In this document: piece after piece, positions 16,763 to 26,597 of the stretch
Numbering within the stretch: position 1 is the stretch's first letter
Layout: the number at the start of each line of letters is the position of its first letter
Assembly (NCBI GenBank): GCA_029448655.1
Contig: JACCLO010000011.1
Location: 310,001-374,000 of the forward strand
Direction: 5' to 3'
Source: Wolfiporia cocos
Lineage: Eukaryota; Basidiomycota; Agaricomycetes; Polyporales; Phaeolaceae
DNA length: 64,000 bases
Position numbers and translations under genes: made by a program
Notes under the pieces: generated by a model
Seen by the model: the letters and a program-made list of their open reading frames with translations, nothing else
Told to the model about the DNA's origin: nothing
Database searches by the model: none

Positions 16763-18982
16763 CTACTTGCGTGAGGAGCACCCGCCAGCACCATGCTCGG
16801 ATCTGCCGCACAGGGAGCAGCCATGGAAATACGGGCGACTGGCTGCATGTGGGCAGTAGGATTTGCGAGCGAATGTGAAGCAAAACTGCTTGCGGCCATT
16901 GGGGGCCAGCAAAGCATGGGGGCTGCGGGCAGATGAGTCGAGGGTCGCAACGGGGTGCCCAGTGATGGTTGTGGTGGCAGTGCAGCCCTGTGGAAGGTGG
17001 CCGGTTGCTCCGCAGCGAAAGCAACAGGTTGACAGCCTAGGTAGCTTGGCCGGTGGGGCCACAGGGGTGTCATCAGCACCTCGTGAGCGGCGCACTGCTT
17101 GTCACGGTTTACGCCGTTGACTAAGGGTACGCCATTCTTTTTGCCTTTCTTTCAGGCTTCAGCGTACGCCTCGCACCCTAGTCCCCTAGTTCCCCTGTCC
17201 TCGTCATACGCTCACCTTAGCCAGGTAGTCACGTGACACCATAGATTAGATAGTAGCATCACCCCCAGACAGCGTTATCTTATTGTTATCGTAGCGCTAT
17301 CTTAGCGTTACCTTATTGTTGGCACTAACCTAGCGCCTGTCCTACCGGCGTCAGTCTTACCGCTGACGTCACACATTATGTACAGCCTTGTATCTATGAC
17401 GATGAGTCTAGATACCTAGGTCTCCAGCCTGGGCCCTTATGGTCCAGGCCTTTATGCTTACCTCGTTACATGTGACCTGTGCCCTTACTGGCGCACAGAC
17501 CATTACTTTAGGGTAGTACCTTAGATAGTGGTCCGGTCCATGTACATATATGTTGCGTTCTAGGGCTTTAGAGCCTTAGAACGATTATTCTCGACTTTGG
17601 GGCTTAGTCCCCCGGTTATGCCATCTGCGTCTGCTCGCGCACTTCGACACCGACCTCTGGCCTTAGTTGGCCCCTTCAAGGTCTCTGTTCACAACCTCTG
17701 GCTTCACCTTTAGACCGCTAGTCTGTGCAACAGCCATTAGTGGCCGTTACGTCGCCCCTCTATACGGTCCTCAAGCCATGTTAGTGCCTTGTGGGCAATG
17801 ACGGTATTTCTGCGTCACTGCTGTGGGAGCGGCCTGGGGGGCGAAGAGGTCCGACCGAATTGATGTGGTGATAACCATGAGTGCCGCACCGTCAAGGGTG
17901 GAGATATTGATCATGGGGTTGGCTATGACCAGCTCGCGCTGCTCGATGTCATAAGTCATAGCCACTGCCCAGCCGTGGTGCAGGGCGAGGCCCGCAACAA
18001 TCTTGTGGTGTGCTGCCAGGGCATCAGCCCGATCATCGCCCCGATATTGGCGCATGAGCCGCTCCATGGTGGAGGCAGCCGCTGACCACTCCAGGAAGGA
18101 GAGGGATTGTTCCCTCGTGCAGTCAAGACCTTTTGCCGCCAGGCCACCCTGCGACGTGAAGACCAGGGTCTCGTCGCCGGAGATTGCCGCGCGACGGGCC
18201 CCAACAGAGAGGGAGTTGTAGGGGACATACTCCCACTTCTGGATGGCGCGTATGACCTTCGGTGGCGGCGCTACGGGTGAACGCCATCAGCGCACTGAAG
18301 CAGAGGCGGGAAGGGCGCGCCGCGCAAACAGTAGGACAGAGAGGGGCCAGGCGTGCCACGCCTGCGAGCCCAATGGTAACGGGAAGGAAGATGCACCGGC
18401 ACCGCCGGGCACACAGGCACGGGAGGCCTATGGCGGGAAACGAGTAACGGGAATGCAGGGCTCAAGCGACGAGAGGAGCGGGGTTCATCCCGGATGCAGG
18501 AAACGGGCACCTACCGAGCTCGAGGGGGCTACCCTTGTAGCCTTTCTTTATGAGCGGAATGGGTGTAACCTTGCCATCGTCGCCGCCAGCCAGAGCCGCG
18601 GCCGCGCGCACGGCCGCCAAATCCTCCAGCGATTCGAACAAGGCCACGACAGGTGGTGCGCCCGGGCTGATGGCAGGCACGGGGGTTCGCCGCACGGGTG
18701 CGCGGGCTCGGCAGGGCGCGGGGCAGCGGCCGGGGCAGCAGGTGCCGGTGGGGCAACCGCGGGTGGGGCCGCCGCGCCTCCACCCGGGCGCGCCGGGCTG
18801 GGAGGCGGCGGTAGGGGCGCTTCTGGCACGCGGGGCACCGGGAGGTTCCCATTGGAGGTCTCGCGGTGCGGGACGTGCGCGACAGCTGAGCCGCCTGGGG
18901 GTGCGTCGTGGTCTGCCACGAGATGGATTCGCAGATGCCGCGGCGGGAGAGGCGGAGCGGGCGGGTCTTGCATGTGAGTCAA
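16763..18982 (-). pseudogene. Gag-like protein with two CCHC knuckles, broken
   Basis: On the minus strand, an open frame from about 18270 to 17818 continues in frame at 17094-16763 once the solo LTR at 17100-17817 and one CTGCT copy are removed. It has two zinc knuckles, CFRCGATGHLPQGC and CSLCGRSEHGAGGC, near the C-terminus. A conserved-looking block lies upstream, about 17818-18250. An N-terminal Pro/Ala-rich part (18695-18982) and a Glu/Ala-rich part (18462-18695) lie in other frames, so at least two frameshifts separate them. The structure resembles ORF1/gag-like proteins of fungal retroelements. I cannot assign the family and see no RT next to it. Confidence 0.6.
17100..17817 (+). mobile_element. 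Solo LTR-E (718 bp) with target duplication CTGCT
   Basis: It starts TGTCACGGTTTACGCC and ends ...TTCTGCGTCA. CTGCT flanks it at 17095-17099 and 17818-17822. It has a TATA-like ACATATATG near 17545 and boxes shared with LTR-D (GCGCACAGACC, ACTTTAGGGTAG). It splits the minus-strand gag-like gene. Confidence 0.85.
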
Positions 18983-19272
18983 AAGGGAATCGAAGCAGGA
19001 AGGAAACGGGACGGCGGCGTCGCTAAAGGCAGCGGCAGCGGGCTGGTAAGCGACACGCAGAAGGGCGAAGGAAGCAAGGGGCGAGCGCGCATAAGCGCGC
19101 CGTGAAATTTGCTTGCTCGCTCGGACGTTAATTCATAGACCTAGTGACTGTCGCGCATGCGCATCACGACTGCAGAGATCTAGAGATGAGCAGAGAACAT
19201 ATGCTTGCGGTACACAGCAAAACTCGAGGTATAGATACAATGGGTCAGTGTACCTTGACTACGGCTCGTACC

Positions 19273-22016
19273 TCACTCAGCTCCGACTCCTGCAGTGCTG
19301 CATAGGCACGCCATATCACGTCTGGGCATCTTCATGATATCACGTCTGGGCATCTTCGCGATATCATGTTTGGGTTTCTTCGCCATCCTCGCTGCATCAT
19401 CTCCATCGACTTTGGCCGTACGTTTCCGGTTTGGGAATGCCACTTTGCTGCCTCCGCACACGGTGGTAGGGGGCGGTGCACTCTTCCACTCGCGCCATTC
19501 AAGCAGTGACGGCCGCTTCCCGGGATCGTCCGCCCCCAGCTCCTTCGCAATCCTCTTCAAGGGCTCGTCCTCTCGCTCGAGCCTGTCTAGAAGGTACAGT
19601 ATAACGTTCCCGCACGACCATCGGTCAGCCTTGATCGGACTATACGTCGGCCACTCGTCCTCCACCTCGGGCGCCAACCAACCCTCCGTCCCGCAATAAT
19701 CACTGACCACCTCGTCTTCAGTCTTCAGACGAATAGCGATGTCAAAGTCAATTATCTTCAAGCAGAACTTCTCGTCGACAACAAGGTTGTCGGGCTTGAT
19801 GTCCCTGTGAGCAATGCAGAACGTATGAAGATACGCGAGGCCCTCGATTAGGCCCCAGCAGATTCGCGTGGCGCTGTCACGAAGCCGGTGAGGTTTGGTT
19901 GTGAGACAAGACCGAACAGAGTTCAGCTTGGGCAGAATGACCCACGGCCCGGAATGACCACAGAATGAAGCAAATAGCGAAATGACGTGTTCGGACTTCG
20001 TTTGTTGGGCGTTAATGAATTGGAGGATTGCCAGCTCGTTCGAGTTCTCGCGAACTTTCTTCGCGATCAGTTCCTGGCCAGACTCCGACCGTTGACGTAC
20101 GGTGAAAATATTCGACAGCGTCTGGGGGTCAAGCGTCGGCGCGATGTATCACAGATAAGAAGGATTGCCACACCTCGAATGGCAGTTCCACCTCATAGCC
20201 ATTTGCTTTAAGCTCGATGCGACCGTCTATTGAATCCGCGGCTCCACCTCCACCGCTGCCACCTTCTGTAGGGCGAGAACGTTTCCTCGAGGTTCCACGA
20301 GTGTCGCCGCTGTAGAACGACATGGTGCCGAATTGCCTTCTATGTTTGTCGACCTCCTGACCATATTGCGAAACATCGTTGGATGTTTTGCGATCTGCAT
20401 CCTCGCTGCCCCCACGGAGCACATGAACGAGGTTGTACAACAGGAGCGCAAACTGAGCGCGGTCAGTGTTGCGACTCAAGTCAGTATAATCTGGAGTGCG
20501 GTAGAAGACCTGCAGCGACTCAGCATGCGAACCCGCTCGTATACAAAGCGCAACGTACCTTTCTGTCCTTCTCCTTCTGAAACAGAAGAAAGCGTCGTGC
20601 ATCGCCTGTCTTATAAATGTAGGCAACAACGAGGACGAAGTTCTTCCCCTGCTTGAACTCGTCCACGTGATTGTTAGCGAAACGAACGATAGCCGCGCCC
20701 TGCAGAAGCATCCGGACAAGGTCATCTGGAAAAACCGGTGTAGGCCAATCTAATGATGATCCTACTGCTGGCTTCGAAGCAACCTCTACGAGCAGTCGAG
20801 GAAGACCTGCCTTCGAGAGGAGGAAGTCGCTTTTGGGTTCGTACGTGCGGAGCCCGTCCTCGGAAGTGGGAGCATTGATAAGTTGCGTGATAAGCGTCAC
20901 AGGGCTCTTAGTATGGCCTCTGTAGAGACGACGCTAATCATGACTGAAGGAGGCGAGCGAGCAAACGAGCGAACACGTACAGTTGACTTTTGATCATGGA
21001 GCCCCCTGGGATTTCAATCGCGAGCGGGACAAAGAACATCGCGTTCGCTATACTTTCATTCAACTCTCCTCCGAGCTTCTTAGCACCACTCCAAAGGCTG
21101 GGCCATGCTCGTTTGAAAACACACGCGATATGCTCTGCCTCGAGTGGCTCGGCATCGCGCCATGGCTGTCCCTCGCCAGTCGGCCCCTGGGATGGCCCAT
21201 TCTGAGAAGTATTGTCGCAAGCGTTGAAAAGATCCGAACATTGAGTATCTTTTACAAAATTGATCACGGTACGCGCCTGTATTGATCTGTGAGACTCGAG
21301 AAGTAGATTGGCATGTCAAGCAAACAGCGCACATCAGGCGTCAGTCCTGGCTTGTCCTTCAGTTTGTTCTCGAGCTCCGTAACAAAATTAGGGACCGGCG
21401 TCGAGGTGGAACATTCCGTAACCGCATTAACTTCAAGAAGAGAAGTGGCGAAGTTCCTCCATCGATGCACCCTGATGAAGCAGTCCTCGTATATACGGAC
21501 AAGGGTTGAGCTGGCATGTATTCTGTCTGCATCTTCATCTCCTGCCCTCAAATGTTGTTATGATCGCGACGAGATGTGATGTAAGAGCGAAACTCACGTT
21601 CACACAATTCGTTCGGCAGCTGGACAATGACATGCACTATATCCTTGCCAGTGTTAAGCTGCAATGCAGAACCAACAGCTTGACGAGAGTGCAACTCAGT
21701 TGCAATAGCATCAAGGCGGTAATCGGCCGCCCTCTTCCTTTCATCCCAGGCAGTCCGTGCCTTGTTGCCTGGCTCGTCTAGTAGTTCCTCATTGGGCTAA
21801 GCGGGTGTGAGGGTCATCAAGATGCGGCATGAGGTGGCCACATACCTTCCACAGGTTCAACGACTCTCTCTCTACCTGTGAGAACCCTAGCTTGTCGCCA
21901 ATGGCATCTCTCAGTTGGTCCATGCGAGTGCCAACAGGAACATCGATTCCTGTTGGGTTCGCTTTGCCACTGTGTTGAAGATACCAAACTGTGACCGTTG
22001 ATGTTGAGGATGACAT
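19273..22016 (-). CDS. Crinkler (CRN) header protein with C-terminal kinase domain, spliced
   Basis: The minus-strand exons I read are 22016-21846, 21796-21598, 21541 to about 21350, about 21300-20981, 20919-20559, 20509-20174 and 20121-19273. Their introns (where resolved) are 49-61 nt, GT...AG. Exon 1 encodes a ubiquitin-like Crinkler-type N-terminus ending in LNLWK. The last exon encodes a kinase: a Lys in ELIAKKV, a Glu in NELAIL, catalytic loop HRDIKPDN, DFD in place of DFG, and CGTEGWLAPEV. Fungal Crinkler-type proteins are known with kinase or nuclease C-terminal domains and are thought to act in host nuclei or in conflict between nuclei; the role here is inferred. The join between the third and fourth exons is unclear because the frame changes near 21270-21350; it is either an unresolved short intron or a lesion. 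The C-terminal tail is basic, with a short tandem repeat. Confidence 0.75.
19312..19385. repeat. Short tandem repeat in the kinase gene's last exon
   Basis: There are three imperfect copies of a ~24-bp unit (TATCACGTCTGGGCATCTTC and spacer). On the coding strand they give repeated KMPRRDI-like residues at the protein C-terminus. Confidence 0.7.
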
Positions 22017-22124
22017 GGCTTGGAATCAGTTGGTCGTGGTGGTTGGAAGTTGAACGTGAACGGTGAACGGCATGTATATGCGGCGTCCTTGGTTGTCACA
22101 CCCGTGTGATAATCCGTGACTCCC

Positions 22125-22617
22125 CGCAGCAATGGTGTCACACGCTCCCCATCGCGCGCAACGGCGCGTCCGCGGAGATCGCCCCGCGCGAACGAGCGTC
22201 CGACCGTCTCGCTCCACGGCGGCCTCACCAGGTGGGACCTCACCCCGTGGACGCCCGTCCTCGACACCGCCGTGGAGGCGGACCCTGCCGCGCGCGTCAC
22301 CCTGTTCACCGCCGCGGAGCTCGCGCGCGTGCAGGCGGCCATCCCCGCCGGCGCGTACGCGTTCTTCGTGCGCGAGTCGCCCGACGGCGAGGAGGGCTTC
22401 CCCGGGCGCCTCCGCGTCGAGGTGCTCGTCGCGCTCCTCGACGCGCGCGGGCGCGCCGACGGCGCCCGCGACGGCGAATGGCACCTCGGGAGCGTGCTCC
22501 TCGTCTACCGCGCGAAGCTCCTCGACGGCGCCGTCACGGCCGTGAATATGATGCAGGTGCGTGCGTGCGGTGTGCGGCGCGGCGCGGGCTGACGCGCGCT
22601 CTAGCACTGGGGATAGG
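22125..22617 (+). pseudogene. Aldose 1-epimerase (galactose mutarotase) fragment
   Basis: The reading frame shows family-like segments: NERPTVSLHGG, PDGEEGFPGRLRVEVLVALLD and LGSVLLVYRAKL. After a 48-nt GT-AG intron (22557-22604), QHWG corresponds to the family's TQHWGFNL motif. The ORF then hits a TAG and is cut by LTR-C. Near 22190 the frame shifts, with an upstream match in another frame. The copy lacks both ends, so it is a truncated host-gene copy. Very high GC and codon bias match the right-hand host DNA, not the transposons. Confidence 0.7.
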
Positions 22618-22637
22618 GGGTCCGACCGTCAACAGCC

Positions 22638-23008
22638 TGTCACAAGCCGATTTTCTCCAACTAGCTTGCGACTAGAGACAACCCTTATCTTATCTAAGCG
22701 CCCACCTATGCATCACGTGCAAGGACCCCAAACACCCCACACGTGCTTACACAGACCCCGGACACCCTTGATGTGGCTCTACACCTACAATAGGGTTTAC
22801 CATGCTCTAAACGGTCTATCAGCTTACGTAATACTGTATAGTAGCCAAACATGTACAAACACCCTACGAGCATATATACCAGCCAGACAAGCAGGGAGCA
22901 CCCCAGACTCGTCTTGGCCTTTGTTGCCTTAAGTAGCCTCAGACTAGGAATACGCTTCCACGCGAGTAATATTCCCCTGAGTAGTTGCTTGAGATAGCGC
23001 TTGTGTCA
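22638..23008 (+). mobile_element. LTR-C, solo (371 bp), no target duplication
   Basis: It begins TGTCACAAGCCGATTTTC and ends CTTGTGTCA, and aligns along its whole length to the 373-bp LTRs of element C, with numerous substitutions. The flanks CAGCC and ATCAT do not match, so it arose by recombination or one flank was lost. Confidence 0.88.
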
Positions 23009-23459
23009 ATCATGTGCCCGCCCACTCCCCGCGCCACCCACCAGCGCCTCACTCCCCGTGCCACCTACTGGCGCCCTGCCGCCCCCACGCCACCGACAAG
23101 CACCCCGCCGCCGCTGTCGCGCACGACAGTGGTGACGGCGCGCTCAATTCTTTACATAATCACACCGTTCTTTCACGCTTTCTAGACAACGTAGCCCTAC
23201 GATTCAAATGATAATAACAGTATTGTATTTCCATATCTCCCATGCGTGGGGTGGATGCCGCCGCCCGACGACGGATGACATCCGGCGGGCGTCTGACCTC
23301 CCAAACACGGAGAGTTATCCCACGATCGGCGCTACGTCTCGTCGCGCCAGATAATGGCGCGCTTATCTTATTGCGCTCGTCCCACGCCGCCCCCGCGCCA
23401 CCGACAAGCGCCTCGCCGCCGCTGTCGCGCACGATGGCGGCGACAGCGCGCTCAATTTG

Positions 23460-24740
23460 TAACGGATGACTTACTTGTAAGGTCTTGTTGTTAGACGAGC
23501 TAAGAAGACTAAGTAGTGTTTGCTTATTAGGCAAGAGTGTTATCGCTGAGTAACTGACACAAGACTACTCACTTATGTTATAAGCTTTGAGGGTTGCTGG
23601 TTAGGCGGTAGCTTTGAGGTTGTCGAGTAGACAAGAACTGGTTAAGCAGGTAGAGCAGGGCGCGGTGAGATGTTATCTTCAGAGTGCAAATGCAATGAAT
23701 AGAATCTGAGGTGTTAACGCTCAGATATTGTAGTATATATACATGTTATATAAGACCCCTAACAGTCTTATTACCTAATCTGATTACCCCAATCCGTACA
23801 GGCAAGTCCTCGGGGACCTAAGTAATTAGTAATACACCGTAAATACATATGCCGATCAAAACCGGGATATAGGTGTGCGGCGTAAGCCGCGCGAATGGCG
23901 TATAGTGCACAATCATTAGTCAGTTGGAGGCGTGACCAAACGCCGGTCCGCTGATCTAATGGATATGACGTTTCATGGACGAGATGTCCGATTGGCTGCA
24001 AGAATAGACATGTGACTTATAACGGGAACTACCGTGATTAGATACCGTTGCTACGGGAGATAACACGGCCATCATTCGGCTTGTATGTAACGAATAGTTA
24101 CCAATCAGTTAAGCCCTAGGTAGACGTATAAACCGTAGATAAATTCGTAGAAATATGGGAAAAATAGTATTAATACTAGGAAAATCTTGTGACAGTAACG
24201 AAGTTGATAGTTCTGGGGCAATCGCCGCCAGAGAATGCAAGCTTATATACATGTGGTATAGGACCCCTGGTACTCTAAGTAGGACTAACGATACAGTAGG
24301 GCGTAGGGCACAGGCCGGTAATGGCGGTGCTAACGAAGTGTCCGAAGCTTGTGATATGGGGATCCCGGGCTGAGTCATAGGCCGATTGGGATATGTCATT
24401 AGTATGACGATGCGTGAGTAAGGCGTCTACGTTGGAAACGTGATGTGGGTCCGGACTCTGCCCAGAGTCTGGAACGATGATGTCAGTTATGACGTGGCAG
24501 CGCTAAGGGTGCTGGAGATAGTATCGTGTGATGAATAGGTAACGTGGTTGAGAGATAAGATAAGACGTCTAGTGTGGGAATGGTCACGTGAGTGATCTAC
24601 GAGGTTATGGTTCGGTACAGCGGCACGGTAGCTTAAGTATAGCTTAGATACAGGATAAGTGCAGATGTTGAGGAACAATTCGGAATAAATGCGAAGAAAT
24701 AGTGAAAAATACAGGGAAAATTAGAGAACAGATAAATCTG
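23460..24740 (-). mobile_element. Old solo LTR (LTR-F), host of a nested solo LTR
   Basis: Removing 23555-24199 leaves about 636 bp. The right end reads, on the minus strand, like an LTR start (TTCTCTAATTTTCCCTG...). A TATA-like stretch lies near 24243-24255. Exact ends and target duplication are not clear. Confidence 0.5.
23555..24194 (-). mobile_element. Solo LTR, diverged family-A type (640 bp), TSD GTAAC
   Basis: On the minus strand it starts TGTCACAAGATTTTCCTAG and ends CTTGTGTCA. It is flanked by GTAAC at 23550-23554 and 24195-24199. Similarity to LTR-A is clear but much lower than between A1 and A2. Confidence 0.85.
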
Positions 24741-25335
24741 TCTTTATGTAATCACGCCGTTCTTTCACGCTTCCTTAATAATGTAGCCTTACGATTTAAA
24801 TGGTAATAACTATATTTCCGTAGCTCCCACGCGTGGGATGGATGCCGCCGCCCGACGACGGATGACATCCGGCGGGCATCTGACCTTCCAAACGTGGAAC
24901 GTTATCCCATGCTCAGCGCTCGGCCTTGTCGTGCCTCGACCTTCAGATAGCAGCGTGCTTATCTAATCGCACCGCCGCGCCAACGCTGTCGCGCACATTG
25001 GTGGCGATGGTGGGCTCATTCTTCAAATTTTCGACTCACGCTTTTTGTATCATATGTAATATAGTATTTACAGCCTTGTAGAGTCATATTAAATTTTTGT
25101 TGCCCCGGTGATTGAGTGGATGCGTCATTCAGCGGGCAGATGACATTGGGTTTGGCGCCCGAATCTCTAGATTAGAATGCTTATCTAATTGTACCTTGGC
25201 GCTTAGAGACATTCGTTCGGTCAGATGCATCTTATCTCCGGCTTCTCGATCTTCGATCATGACATCATTGCCAGCCGAGCGAGCGCGCATGGACAAGTCC
25301 GTAGGGACTTAGTGGCTATGCCTCTGCAGTCACGG

Positions 25336-25484
25336 CTGCAGATTTATTTCCACACCCCTGTGTCTGATGATGATTCCCATCCTTCGTGGTTGCAGATTTA
25401 TTTCCTCCGCTTCAGATACACACCCTCATAATGCTCCTGTGTCTGATAATGATTTCCATCCTCCATGGTTGCAGATTTATTTCC
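25336..25484 (+). repeat. KDZ left inverted-repeat array
   Basis: It contains two to three copies of a unit with GTGTCTGATGATGATTCCCA, CATCCTTCGTGGTTGCAG and GATTTATTTCC. The right array carries the reverse complement. Confidence 0.75.
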
Positions 25485-25859
25485 TTTGTATTTTCAGAAC
25501 CCTCCTCCTTCGCTTTACATTTATTTTAACACTCCTGTGTTTTATTATGACTCTTATTCGACTTACCCATGGTTAGCCAGGTACGCACTGGAGAACGTAT
25601 AAGCGTGTCTGATCATGACCAATGATCTATCACGTGAGCTGGCGAGCTTGAGGTCTTCCGAGATGTTCGATGATATTTGTGCCTAACTTACTTCGACTCA
25701 CTATACAAGCTCATAATCGGCTTTATTCAGTTGCATCTATTCAACATGGCACGTACCAAAGGACTCTCACGTACTGCGCACACATCTGTAGGCCAGGGGT
25801 TGGGTCGGAGTTCAGCCGACAAAGACTTAAAACAACGTGACCTCTTTTTAGAGAGACAG

Positions 25860-26558
25860 TGACACAGACTAGACTGTGGGACTCACACTATAACCTTATA
25901 AGCGACTTGAAGGAGTTGCTGGAGGTTGGTGAGGAGGCTAGTGGGCGCAAGCAGAGATGTTATGTAACTGTGCGAATGCAGAGAACAAATCTAAGGCTTA
26001 TCCGCAGTGATAGCCCTACTTATATACATGCTTTGTTTGGTTACCAGTAAGGGAGCCAAACATGAAGACGGTCTGTGCGCAGACATAACTAATACAGCTA
26101 AGTCGTAAACTACAATAGACCATGTGCGCCGGTAATGGCCGCACCAGTAAGATCGTTTGTTTGGACCGTAGGTCCATGTTGTGGAAGTGGCTGTAGCTAC
26201 GTTAGTAAGCCATGCATGTGATTCTTATATACCGGCATCGGGATATGAGTAATCGTAAAGGCATTGGCATGTGATAACGAGCGGGCCGCTTATCCAATTG
26301 TACTGACATAGCCCGGTATCGGGATATGAGCAAAGCGCGTGACACCGGAGGTTAGTCCGCTGAGTCATTGACGCGTACAAACGTGTTATGTACGTGTTGT
26401 TATGACAAGTGGACGTATACCGCGTTGTGTACGTGTTGTTTGGTTGCGTGTACGTGTAGACGGGCGCTTAGCAGCGTAAATGTCTACAAGGTCGTAGAAA
26501 TACCAGATAAATAGGTAAAAATACGGGAAAAATAGTGGCATGTCCCAAATCTGTGACA
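25860..26558 (-). repeat. B3 3' LTR (left on plus strand)
   Basis: 699 bp, preceded on the coding strand by the polypurine tract (26559-26571). Confidence 0.95.
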
Positions 26559-26597
26559 TTACCCCCTCTTCAGGTTTCATTGTCCCTAATGGAACGA

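Larger units (their letters stand above)
23015..25300 (+). repeat. Degenerate tandem repeat (~280-310-bp units), interrupted by LTRs
   Basis: Units at about 23149-23460 and 24741-25022 share CACGCCGTTCTTTCACGC-like starts, a GCCGCCGCCCGACGACGG core and a CGCTGTCGCGCAC end. A partial unit end lies at 23015-23148 and a worn unit at about 25023-25300. There is no ORF. The nested LTRs at 23460-24740 sit at a unit boundary. I could not assign the repeat to a known family. Confidence 0.65.

Noticed and set aside
22026..22607. 193-aa minus-strand ORF
   Set aside because: Shadow of the aldose 1-epimerase fragment; low-complexity Arg/Ala/Glu-rich translation.
25859..26050. A 63-aa ORF repeated in several places (6495, 15786, 25859, 35151)
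   Set aside because: It is antisense within LTR-B and repeats only because the LTR does.
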